This document shows positions 8,369 through 15,818 of a DNA stretch of 59,493 bases, in pieces (the first letter of the stretch is position 1; each line of letters starts with the position of its first letter). This DNA is from Verrucomicrobiaceae bacterium. GTDB taxonomy: Bacteria > Verrucomicrobiota > Verrucomicrobiia > Verrucomicrobiales > Verrucomicrobiaceae. The DNA lies in contig JAIXYN010000074.1 of assembly GCA_027490195.1 (NCBI GenBank), positions 1 to 59,493 on the forward strand. The letters run 5' to 3'. Position numbers and translations under genes: made by a program. The notes under the pieces are model-generated. The model was not told the origin of the DNA. It ran no database searches and worked only from the letters and a program-made list of their open reading frames with translations.

Positions 8369-9064
8369 TCAGTTCAGAGCTGCATGGCTTTTCTCCAGCC
8401 GAAGCCGGTACGGCCTGATCATTTGCTGAGGCGCATGGCGTGTGGGATTGTTCCCAGATGTGCCATGAAACATGATTTTGGCACGTGGTGCGGCTGCCCC
8501 CTGCTGTGCAAGGGCACGCAGCCATTTGGTGGCCTGCGGTGCCGGCAGCCAGGGGCTGCCCTTTGGCAGTCTGCTGAGCATGTGGCGGCACTGGCTGCGG
8601 TAGTCCGCACCCTGGCGCGCGAGGATCCAGTCTTCGTAGTCTGCCAGCCAGGTGGCAAAGACCTGAGCTCCTTTCATGGTGGAGGCCGTGTCGTGGCAGA
8701 GCACCTCGGGCTGGTAGCTGCCGGGGATCACAGGTTCATGCAGCTGATGCGAAGTGCAGCGGCCTGAGGTGCGCACAAAGAGAAAGCCCGGCTGCGCATC
8801 ATGAGCGCCGGGATACCAGCCTGCGCAGGCACCGTGCAGCTCGATGATGCCTCCACGGTAATCGAGCCGATAACAACTCGTGCCCTTTAAGCCGGGGGAT
8901 GGCAGTTTGATGAAGCCGTGCTGGACAAGCAGATTGCCACTCGTCATTACATCACGGCCCCAGAAGAACATCTGCTGAAGCAGCGCGGCTTTGAAGTCGC
9001 TCAGAAGCACACGCTGGCGGGAAATGGGGATGTCTTGTGACATGGATGGAAGGGGCTGGCTCAT
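8369..9064 (-). CDS. conserved-looking unknown protein of the metal module
   Basis: A 231-aa soluble protein with no signal peptide and no family I recognise. It contains several Cys and His residues (SCYRLDY, HGACAGW, RTSGRCTSHQLHEP, CHDTAS, QCRHM) that could bind metal, and a GAQVFATWLADYEDW helix. The start at 9064 is chosen because it forms a TGATG overlap with the COG0523 gene; the longer frame upstream is less likely. Being wedged between a COG0523 GTPase and a Fur-type repressor suggests a role in metal trafficking or as a client of the GTPase. That is inference from context only. Confidence 0.7.
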   Translation of the reverse strand: MSQPLPSMSQDIPISRQRVLLSDFKAALLQQMFFWGRDVMTSGNLLVQHGFIKLPSPGLKGTSCYRLDYRGGIIELHGACAGWYPGAHDAQPGFLFVRTSGRCTSHQLHEPVIPGSYQPEVLCHDTASTMKGAQVFATWLADYEDWILARQGADYRSQCRHMLSRLPKGSPWLPAPQATKWLRALAQQGAAAPRAKIMFHGTSGNNPTRHAPQQMIRPYRLRLEKSHAALN

Positions 9065-10233
9065 CACACGCGCAGGAGTGTTTTTGGCCACGGGTCGTCG
9101 AAGGTCTCGCCGCGCTGCCAGGCGGTGATTTCGTCGTCGGTGCAGAAGCAGGCCTGAAGGTCTTGCACGAAGATGGCGCGGTCATGTGCGGTGCCGATCA
9201 CAGTGAGTTCGCAGGCGCGGTCGCCGAAATCGGGGTGGGTGCCTTGGAGCATGTCACGCAGCATGGCGATTTCCTCCGGCACGAGCTTGCCATCGGGATT
9301 GGTCACGAGCGCCGCCTTCCAGTAGGCCATGAGCTCCATCTCGATGCTGGCGGCGGCTTGATTCCACAGCAGAACATCGCGATCTCGTGAGGGCATCCAG
9401 ATGAATCCTTTGCTGCGGTGGATGCCAGTGCCGAGTCGCTCGCGAAACAGGGTCCAAAGGCGACGTGGATGCAGCGGACGAGGATCGGTGATGACGGTGC
9501 TGCCGAGGTCATAGCTGGCGGCATCACCCACGTCTTCATGCTGCCAGGCGGCGGCGAGATGTTGAGCGCGGTCCATGTCGAAGCTGCCGGTGCCGAGAAT
9601 CATCTGAGGCTTGATTCTGCCGTAGTTGACTGAGTAAAGCGCTGCGGAGGGATTGAGTGTCGTGAGATGTTTGGCCATCCATTCGATGGCCTGGGGGATC
9701 AGCTTCTCGGTCTTGGTGAGCAAGATCACATTCGCCAGACGTATCTGTGCGGACAGTAGCGGAGCCTGGGGCTGCGTGGCCTCACGGAGCAGACGCCCGC
9801 CACCGTAGTCCTCCATGAATGCTTTCGCATCGATGAGCGTGACAAAAGTGTCGAGCTTGAACTCAGGTCTTGCGCTGATCTCCTGGATCAGAGGCCCAGG
9901 ATGCGTGCTGCCGGAGGTTTCGATGATGACGTGATCCAGGTCACTGCGCCCGCGCCAGGCATCCAGAACGCTTGCAAACGCCCCGCGCTGGGTGCCGCTG
10001 ATGCTGCCGGTGTGGATGCTGGCGAAGTTGCCGCGCTGCTCGTTGAACCCTTCGGGGTCGCGCACCAGATCTCCATCCACTTCCAGCTCGCTGAGGTCAT
10101 TGACGATCACGCCGAGGCGCGTTTCCTTGGCTTCGCGCAGGAGACGGCGCAGCAGCGTGGTTTTGCCTGAGCCTAGGAAGCCGGAGATCACCGTGACCGG
10201 GAGAGTGTGGGGGCTGTCGCTCATCAGGTGCAT
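9064..10233 (-). CDS. COG0523/CobW-family GTPase lacking the CxCC metal motif
   Basis: A 389-aa G3E-family GTPase of the metallochaperone class. It has the P-loop GFLGSGKT (18-25), a switch region with VNDLSELEVD, a Walker B-like ETSGSTHPGP and the C-terminal CobW domain (GFIWMPSRD). The hallmark NGCICC motif is replaced by HTGSISG (about 74-80), so the usual Zn-binding cysteines are missing; the NKxD motif is also altered (LLTKTE). I chose the start at 10233, which gives a TGATG overlap with the GspM-like gene; 10224 is an alternative. It may be a variant metallochaperone or a repurposed GTPase. Confidence 0.87.
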   Translation of the reverse strand: MHLMSDSPHTLPVTVISGFLGSGKTTLLRRLLREAKETRLGVIVNDLSELEVDGDLVRDPEGFNEQRGNFASIHTGSISGTQRGAFASVLDAWRGRSDLDHVIIETSGSTHPGPLIQEISARPEFKLDTFVTLIDAKAFMEDYGGGRLLREATQPQAPLLSAQIRLANVILLTKTEKLIPQAIEWMAKHLTTLNPSAALYSVNYGRIKPQMILGTGSFDMDRAQHLAAAWQHEDVGDAASYDLGSTVITDPRPLHPRRLWTLFRERLGTGIHRSKGFIWMPSRDRDVLLWNQAAASIEMELMAYWKAALVTNPDGKLVPEEIAMLRDMLQGTHPDFGDRACELTVIGTAHDRAIFVQDLQACFCTDDEITAWQRGETFDDPWPKTLLRV

Positions 10234-10832
10234 CACAGGCGAAGGCGCAGCGTCCACTCGCGCACGGGGCTTTGGTTTTGAGGTTCTGCCATGCTCAGAC
10301 TCAGCGGCAGGCAGGTGCTTTCTTCAAAGTCAGGCAGGGCCATCAGCGTGGCCTGCACGCCGCTCCAACTGCCGAGAAAGCGCACCTGCCACACACTGTC
10401 AGCATGCGTGGTGTGGCTTTGTTTCACGACAGATCCACGTGCGGTGCTAGAGGAGGGTGCGGATTGTTTGGAGGAGGGGCCTTCCTCTACCACGATCATG
10501 CCATGCTTGCGCAGCAGTGAGCCGATCATCACGACGGCTTCGGAGCGTTGCATGGCATCGCTGCCGTCTTCGCTGAACGCGGCCAGTTTGCGCTTAAAGT
10601 CCGCCTGCTCGGTCTTCAGGCGTTGCAGGTCGGCGGCGAGCGCCTGCGGATTCAGCCTCATGGGGCCGACTTCTTCACGCAGTTTGTCGCGCTGCTGGCT
10701 GGCCTTGGTCAGTGCGCTGAGATGGGTGCCATTGATGAAGACAGAATACACCGCCAGCACCAGTGCCCCCGGCAGGACCAGGAGCAGGAAGCGTTCACGT
10801 GCGGTGAGCGAGGGTTTGTTCTTCGGCTTCAT
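10233..10832 (-). CDS. GspM/PilO-like inner-membrane protein
   Basis: A 199-aa bitopic protein: a basic cytoplasmic N-terminus, one transmembrane helix (about residues 15-34, FLLLVLPGALVLAVYSVF), a coiled coil (about 42-86) and a small ferredoxin-like periplasmic domain ending in REWTLRLRL. This layout matches GspM and PilO, which form the assembly platform with GspL or PilN. It overlaps the GspL-like gene by ATGA and is translationally linked to the COG0523 GTPase by TGATG. The assignment rests on architecture and order. Confidence 0.78.
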   Translation of the reverse strand: MKPKNKPSLTARERFLLLVLPGALVLAVYSVFINGTHLSALTKASQQRDKLREEVGPMRLNPQALAADLQRLKTEQADFKRKLAAFSEDGSDAMQRSEAVVMIGSLLRKHGMIVVEEGPSSKQSAPSSSTARGSVVKQSHTTHADSVWQVRFLGSWSGVQATLMALPDFEESTCLPLSLSMAEPQNQSPVREWTLRLRL

Positions 10833-12166
10833 GGTGTGCTGGAGAGTGGGGTGTTTGGGCCGGTTGGGGGGCTGCCATCGAGCCTCAGCGGAATCTCAAA
10901 ATCCCAGGTCGGCGTGCCGCCCGCGAGCCGTGCCGTGGTGCGTGCCGGGCGCACGCTCCAGCCTAATGGCGTCAGGCGTGCGCCAAGTGTGCGGGAGAAC
11001 TCGGCGGCAAGTTCTTCATGTGTGCAGAGGCCGGAGATCAGCGCCTCCATGCCCGTGTAGCGGGAGCCTGCCGGGCTGCTGGCACCGGTGGGCTCCTTCA
11101 AGCTGCGCACCAACAGGCCGGAGGGCCGTAGCTCGCCCACGGCGGCAAGCATTGCGCCAAAACCACGCAGGGCCTGGCTTTGCAGACGGCGGGCGGATTC
11201 GAATTCAGTGCGCAGCTTGCTGAGGTCTGCAGAAGTCTGCTTCAGCTCGGCACGCTGTTTGGCCACCGTACCGAGTATTTTGGCCTCCTCCTGCGCCTGT
11301 TGAAGCTGCCGTTCTGAGAGCCACCAGTGTGCCAAGCATAGCGCAAGGGCGATGGCCGCCGTGCTCACGGACAACCACACGCGCTTCACCGCGCTCATCG
11401 GTTGTGCCGGCGGCAGCAGCACCGGGACTGAGGGCGTGGGCGCGGTTATAGCCTGATGCCAAGACGTGAGCCACGAGCGCAGCGTTTCATCGTCATGCAG
11501 GCTGTGCACCTCGCAGTCCGTGACGAGTGTCTGCGGCTTTGCAGTCAGCATCATGCGCGCGCTGCCCGTGGCGGGAAAACGCGCCATGACCGACGTGAGC
11601 GGCGCGTTTTCATCCACCGCCAGGATGTCGAACGCGCCACTGGCCCGGTGAATGAAGAGCAAATCATGCCAGAGCTCGAAGCGATCCGCCACCGTGCCAA
11701 GCTGCATGACAAGGCCCCCCGGATGAGAGATGCCCTCCAGCCGCGCGCCACGCCGCACGATTTCCGCCTCGATCTCGCCGCGCATCCGCTGGCTGATCTG
11801 GGTCACCCACCAGGCCTCCGCGCCGCTTGCTGCCGCCATACGACAGGCAGCGGTCTGGCTCGTCATCGCAGGCAGTCCGGTCAGCGCCTCCGCTTCAAAC
11901 GCGAGCGCTGAGGAAAGCTCTGCTTCCGTCAAGCCCTGCAGGCGCCCCGGTGAAGTCTCCACGATGGCCGTGGCGGCGGCAGTCGTCAGCACCCAGACAC
12001 GACGCGGAGCCGCCTTCACCAGCCCATGCGCCGCCAGCGTGAGCGAAGCCACATCCACCCCATGCGCAGGCGGCACCGAGTGCCCCATGCCGCACAGCAA
12101 CCCGCGTGAATTGAAATCACCGCGCGCGATCAAATGGGGAGTGACGAGGAGGATCGTGCGGCTCAT
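10829..12166 (-). CDS. GspL (PilM-PilN)-like assembly platform protein
   Basis: A 445-aa protein with an N-terminal cytoplasmic region resembling the degenerate actin-like fold of GspL or PilM (about residues 1-240). One transmembrane helix follows at about 276-296, then a coiled coil (QLQQAQEEAKILGTVAKQRA onward) and a small periplasmic domain of PilN/GspL type. The order GspL, GspM and overlapping reading frames support the call. It would couple the GspE ATPase to the membrane platform. Confidence 0.8.
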   Translation of the reverse strand: MSRTILLVTPHLIARGDFNSRGLLCGMGHSVPPAHGVDVASLTLAAHGLVKAAPRRVWVLTTAAATAIVETSPGRLQGLTEAELSSALAFEAEALTGLPAMTSQTAACRMAAASGAEAWWVTQISQRMRGEIEAEIVRRGARLEGISHPGGLVMQLGTVADRFELWHDLLFIHRASGAFDILAVDENAPLTSVMARFPATGSARMMLTAKPQTLVTDCEVHSLHDDETLRSWLTSWHQAITAPTPSVPVLLPPAQPMSAVKRVWLSVSTAAIALALCLAHWWLSERQLQQAQEEAKILGTVAKQRAELKQTSADLSKLRTEFESARRLQSQALRGFGAMLAAVGELRPSGLLVRSLKEPTGASSPAGSRYTGMEALISGLCTHEELAAEFSRTLGARLTPLGWSVRPARTTARLAGGTPTWDFEIPLRLDGSPPTGPNTPLSSTP

Positions 12167-13146
12167 GGGACGGTGATGACGAGTGTCCGGTAGTTTTGGC
12201 CGGGACGGAGCATGAGGTAGGCAGGGGAGGATTTATTATTCCCAACACTGTAGTATGCCCGCACTGCTTTTGCCCCAATAGTTAGAGGCATAGATGGAGT
12301 GAATTGATTTGAATGGAACTGAACCACACTCCTGCGGTGTAATGACGTGTCTATTGAGGCGTCATTAAAACTTATCGAGTAATAATTGACCTGGATTGGA
12401 CGAGTTGGATCGTCACTTGCTGGACTAAAAAGGCGCACTTTTAGTTCCGCTTCATTATCCGGTAGAACTAGACCAAAACTTGAATCCCTAAACTCAACTT
12501 GAACGGTTAATTCTGAGTCATAGGAGGTCGCTTCAAACGCTATATTCTGATCATAATCATACTCCACGCCACCAATCGCTCCATCCTTTCCATAGCTGAT
12601 GATTTGATCAATCGGATCACCTGCGCCAACGGGCGTCACCAATTGCGCTCCCCAGCCATCTCGTGGCAGGAAATTTCCAAGGGGCAAACGGAGGTAAGGT
12701 CCACGCCAGCCAACGCCGAGCCTGATGGTGTCTGCACTCACATTTAGGTCTGCCGCATCTGCTTCGCCCTCTGGAGTGCAATTCGAAGTGGTCGCAGGTA
12801 GCACTTGATATGCCGCCATACCAGCAGGCTGCTGGACGAGTTCAGCCAAGGTCAAAACGGTGCCTCCGTCCACCACTTCAGCCACCGCCTTCGGCAAGCG
12901 TCCCGTGTCCGCGACAAACCCCGTGTAAAGCAGCGTGCCATCTGTGTCGCGGAGGTTGGCAGGCCCGATCACGGCATCACGGATGTTTTCCAGCGTGCGC
13001 TGGGTGGCTTCGTAGCGGGCCTGATCTGCCACGCCGCTGGTGCTGGTGATGGCGACGGTGGAGAGCGCAACGAGGATGGTCAGCACGACCAGCAGTTCAA
13101 GCAGGGTGAGGCCGCTTGGGTGGAGAGATGGGCGGTGGATTTTCAT
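12163..13146 (-). CDS. type II pseudopilin with extra C-terminal beta domain
   Basis: A 327-aa pre-pseudopilin. The prepilin peptidase site is G12 followed by LTLLELLVVLTILVAL, with Glu at mature position 5. The pseudopilin core has the WRGPYLRLPLG and WGAQL signatures seen in its neighbours. From about residue 195 onward the protein gains a beta-rich domain that the shorter neighbours lack. The DNA coding for it (about 12200-12560) is visibly more AT-rich than the rest of the operon, so this tip may have been acquired or may evolve fast. It overlaps both neighbouring genes by ATGA. A minor, tip-located pseudopilin is a reasonable guess. Confidence 0.85.
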   Translation of the reverse strand: MKIHRPSLHPSGLTLLELLVVLTILVALSTVAITSTSGVADQARYEATQRTLENIRDAVIGPANLRDTDGTLLYTGFVADTGRLPKAVAEVVDGGTVLTLAELVQQPAGMAAYQVLPATTSNCTPEGEADAADLNVSADTIRLGVGWRGPYLRLPLGNFLPRDGWGAQLVTPVGAGDPIDQIISYGKDGAIGGVEYDYDQNIAFEATSYDSELTVQVEFRDSSFGLVLPDNEAELKVRLFSPASDDPTRPIQVNYYSISFNDASIDTSLHRRSVVQFHSNQFTPSMPLTIGAKAVRAYYSVGNNKSSPAYLMLRPGQNYRTLVITVP

Positions 13147-13757
13147 GAGCGTGTGTCTGCCGCGCGGAGAAATAGAAGCACGTCATCGCCACAATCAGCG
13201 AGGGCGGGCATGGTCACGATGGGGGGCGTGTTGATGACGCCGTCCTCGCCGCCGGAGACGATGCGGATGTGCTGTGCATCCGGGGTTTGGATCACGATGG
13301 GGCTGCCCCAGGCATCCAGCACGGCGGGGTCGGTGGCACTGCCATAGGAGTCATTAGCACCGTAGCGTGCACCGCTGCTTAGCAAATAGGGGCCACGCCA
13401 GCCGATGCGTGTGTTGGGATCAAAGTCAGGCCAACCAGCGCGTGGCACAAAGAGCTCGGCCATGGTCTGGGGCAGGTCGGCATCGAGCTGCGCTAGGTCG
13501 GGCCACAAGCCTTTCTGACCATTCACGCCCAGGATCGCCGCACGCACCTGCAGCAGGGTCTGCTCCGTGGCAATTTGCTGCGCTGTCTTGCGGTCGCCAG
13601 CAAAGCCCAAACGCAGATCGGTCACGTTTGGCACGATGATTCCAGCCACGGCGATGAGCACCATCAGCACGACGAGTAACTCAAGCAACGTCAGGCCTGC
13701 CGCGTAGTGGTGGCGTGCTGCGGCTCCGGCATATTTGTGATCGCGGTGCATGTGCAT
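13143..13757 (-). CDS. type II pseudopilin
   Basis: A pre-pseudopilin of 204 aa from the ATG at 13757 (13751 is also possible). The leader contains several His residues and ends in AAG, followed by LTLLELLVVLMVLIAVAG, the class III signal. A WRGPYLLSSGARYG segment and a VIQTPDAQHIRIVSGGEDG region are typical of GspG-like calcium-site pseudopilins. A longer frame reaching 13820 would start inside a terminator hairpin and is unlikely. The stop overlaps the next pseudopilin start. Confidence 0.87.
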   Translation of the reverse strand: MHMHRDHKYAGAAARHHYAAGLTLLELLVVLMVLIAVAGIIVPNVTDLRLGFAGDRKTAQQIATEQTLLQVRAAILGVNGQKGLWPDLAQLDADLPQTMAELFVPRAGWPDFDPNTRIGWRGPYLLSSGARYGANDSYGSATDPAVLDAWGSPIVIQTPDAQHIRIVSGGEDGVINTPPIVTMPALADCGDDVLLFLRAADTRS

Positions 13758-13781
13758 GGACTGGCAGAGTGGGCGTGCGAT

Positions 13782-13816
13782 TTTTAAAGAACCCCGCCCG
13801 GCTTGACCGGGCGGGG
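13782..13816 (-). terminator. strong hairpin terminator or attenuator after the major pseudopilin
   Basis: On the minus strand a perfect 10-bp GC stem (CCCCGCCCGG, loop TCAAG, CCGGGCGGGG; 13792-13816) is followed by TTCTTTAAAAA. It lies between the first pseudopilin gene and the rest of the operon. It would end most transcripts after the major pseudopilin and let a fraction read through, giving more major pilin than machinery. Confidence 0.8.
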
Positions 13817-13879
13817 CCATGAGGCACCCCGCAGGACGCGAAGTGCCGAAGACTTTGGCATCAGACGATGCCTGTCAGA

Positions 13880-14671
13880 TTACAGTTCGGAGTTGCTTTC
13901 AAAGAACTCGGCAACGTGACCGCTAGCATTGGCAAGACCGTCATCGTGGACAGCGAGCACACCGATGAAGATCGCTTTGTGCAGAGCTGTGCCATTGTCG
14001 GCCACCTTGTACACAGCCAGATAGCGTGCGTAGTTGGTGTCTGGGCCACTGCCAACCCCATCACCGAAGTGATACGGAGCCTCATTGGTCGTGCGGCCAA
14101 TGAGTTCGCTGCGCTGACCGATGCCAAAGGCAACGTACGAATCATTTGCTCCTGCATCAGGACGGAGAAGCAGTTCCGCATCCGCTTCGGGGACGAAGGC
14201 AACTACGGTAGCATCGGCCACGGCTACGTTCCCCCCCGAGTAGGGATTGAAGGTTGGAGTCACAGTTCCACCGAGACCCGCAGCGGCGACCAACGGAGCC
14301 ACTTCGGTGATGCCTGCTTCGATTAATGCCTCCGCGCTATCTGGCACCGTGCTGAGTGCAGCGGGGTTAAGATAGGTGGTTTCGGTGCCTGGCAGGTATG
14401 TCACCAGCGCCACGCCATTGGTAAGATTGTCAAGTCCCGCAGGCTGCTTGAAGTAGATCTGCTCAAACTCTTGGATGCGCTTGTTCGCTTCCGGGATGTT
14501 GGTGGACGCCGCCGCCGTGTGAGCACGCGTGAGCATGTTCGGCAACTGCGGGATCAGAATGCCGGCGAGGGCAATCAGGATGAGCAGAACGACCAGGAGC
14601 TCGATGAGCGTCAGGCCTTTCTGGTTGTAACGACGCGCCAGGCGTGTCGCGAGAATATGGGATACCTTCAT
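13880..14671 (-). CDS. major type II pseudopilin / prepilin
   Basis: A 263-aa prepilin with the leader ending at G19 followed by LTLIELLVVLLILIALAG, with Glu5 conserved. The mature protein is larger than a typical GspG and has an alanine/threonine-rich globular domain. It is first in the operon and separated from the rest by a strong hairpin, which fits a highly expressed major subunit. The ATG at 14671 opens directly with a basic leader (MKVSHILATRLARRYNQKG). Confidence 0.88.
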   Translation of the reverse strand: MKVSHILATRLARRYNQKGLTLIELLVVLLILIALAGILIPQLPNMLTRAHTAAASTNIPEANKRIQEFEQIYFKQPAGLDNLTNGVALVTYLPGTETTYLNPAALSTVPDSAEALIEAGITEVAPLVAAAGLGGTVTPTFNPYSGGNVAVADATVVAFVPEADAELLLRPDAGANDSYVAFGIGQRSELIGRTTNEAPYHFGDGVGSGPDTNYARYLAVYKVADNGTALHKAIFIGVLAVHDDGLANASGHVAEFFESNSEL

Positions 14672-15066
14672 TTTATCTATGTGTGTGTTGGTTTGTGTGA
14701 AGGGCTCCGGGTTCTGCGACCTCCGGCCTCGATTCTTTTCCGGCGGTGAATGTCACCGCCCGAAAGTCTGTGCCTCAGTCCGCCCCGGTGGGCGGCATGA
14801 GGGCGAAATGAATGGAAAAAAGCTCCTTGCTGCGCGGGCAACGAATCTCAATGCGGCTACCCCGACGGACGAAAAGCAGACGGCCTGCGCCGGAACGGAA
14901 CTCACCTTCGGGGAGCTCACAGACAGTCCCGTCCGCACGCTCCACCGACAGGAAGAGGGGAGCGGGTTTTCGAGATGTGTTGGGTGAACCAGCATGGGAC
15001 ATGTGCGGAACAAAAATGGCAAAAATGAACTTTTAAACGGCCGGAAGAGGGGGGCGCTGCGTTCAT
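14672..15066. other. 395-bp region upstream of the pseudopilin operon
   Basis: It holds the presumed promoter of the secretion operon (minus strand) and one short frame described separately. The 14680-14700 stretch on the minus strand is a CA-rich leader (repeated ACACA/ACCAA) just before the pseudopilin start. I could not place -35/-10 boxes reliably. Confidence 0.3.
14775..15002 (-). CDS. possible short protein, cupin-like or truncated AraC sensor
   Basis: A 75-aa frame with codon use like the neighbouring genes. The segment RLLFVRRGSRIEIRCPRSKE followed by LFSIHF resembles the beta strands of an AraC-type N-terminal cupin sensor, but no helix-turn-helix follows. It is transcribed in the same direction as the pseudopilin operon. 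It may be a truncated regulator or a chance frame; evidence is weak. Confidence 0.3.
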   Translation of the reverse strand: MSHAGSPNTSRKPAPLFLSVERADGTVCELPEGEFRSGAGRLLFVRRGSRIEIRCPRSKELFSIHFALMPPTGAD

Positions 15067-15070
15067 TTGA

Positions 15071-15125
15071 TAATGCATAAGAGTTGCGATAAGTCAACAT
15101 CTAATGCAATCAGTTTGCGTTATTC
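15071..15125 (+). promoter_or_regulatory. paired direct repeat, possible operator of the decayed GTPase gene
   Basis: TAATGCA occurs at 15071-15077 and again at 15102-15108. Each copy is followed 6 bp later by TTGCG (15084-15088 and 15115-15119), then an AT-rich ATAA/TTAT. The 31-bp spacing is three helical turns, as expected of two operator copies. It lies just before a COG0523 pseudogene, a class often controlled by Zur. Identity of the regulator is a guess. Confidence 0.3.
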
Positions 15126-15144
15126 TAAAAGACTAATCATAAAG

Positions 15145-15818
15145 ATAACGACACCGAAACTCCCAGTCACAGTCCTCTCCCGCTTCCTCGGAGCTGGGAA
15201 AACCACCTTGCTCAATCACATCCTGCGAAACCGCGAGGGATGCAAATTTGCCGTCATCGTCAATGATAGGAGCGTGGTCAATGTGGATGCCCAACTGGTG
15301 TCGTAAGCGCTGATTAACTCGGCGACATCCGCGGTGTCATACAGGCTTAGAATCCGAAAGCAAAGGTCTATGAAACGCGTCAATCCGAAGTGCCGCTGAA
15401 TGCCCTGCTGAGCACTGGACTCTACGCACAAGCAGAGTCGGAGCAGGCTGAAGGCTGGCTGGATTCCTGGAACGGTTATACGCCGGAGACGGAGGAGTAT
15501 GGCATAGGCAACATCTCTCAGGCTGGCGTGCTGCGAGACACCCGCGCCATGGGCATGCTCTGGTTCGCCGTGGGTCGTGACGAATGGCCTACGGATCCCG
15601 CAGAACGCGCAAAGATTGAAGCCAATCTGCAAGAGCCCCATGGAGACCGAGGCACCGAAATCGAAATGATTGGGCGTGAAATGGATCAAGTCGCCCTCAC
15701 AGCCCAACTCGATGCCTGCGAGCTCAATTTTCAGCTAGGTGAAGCAGCAGGGTTTAAAATTGCTGGTAGCCCTTCCTCTGTGGCAAAGACTCACGAGCTG
15801 GCGCTGGTGGCGGTGTGA
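15145..15818 (+). pseudogene. decayed COG0523 GTPase (ZigA/YciC-like)
   Basis: The first piece reads [10 protein letters not shown], then a P-loop [15 protein letters not shown] and [19 protein letters not shown] before a stop at 15304-15306. In the P-loop the usual SGFLG has become SRFLG, and the likely start ATG is now ATA at 15145. The second piece begins near 15350 with NPKAKVYETRQSEVPLNALL, continues through YTPETEEYGI and then jumps directly to SQAG, WFAVGRDEWP and the EPHGDRGTEIEMIG and ALDACEL-like regions typical of the C-terminal domain. The middle of the G domain, including the CxCC region, and much of the C-terminal domain are deleted. The gene is non-functional and its 3' end overlaps the ankyrin gene on the other strand by 65 nt. 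Confidence 0.82.

Noticed and set aside
13758..13820. N-terminal extension of the second pseudopilin frame
   Set aside because: It reads through a terminator hairpin and precedes the prepilin leader.
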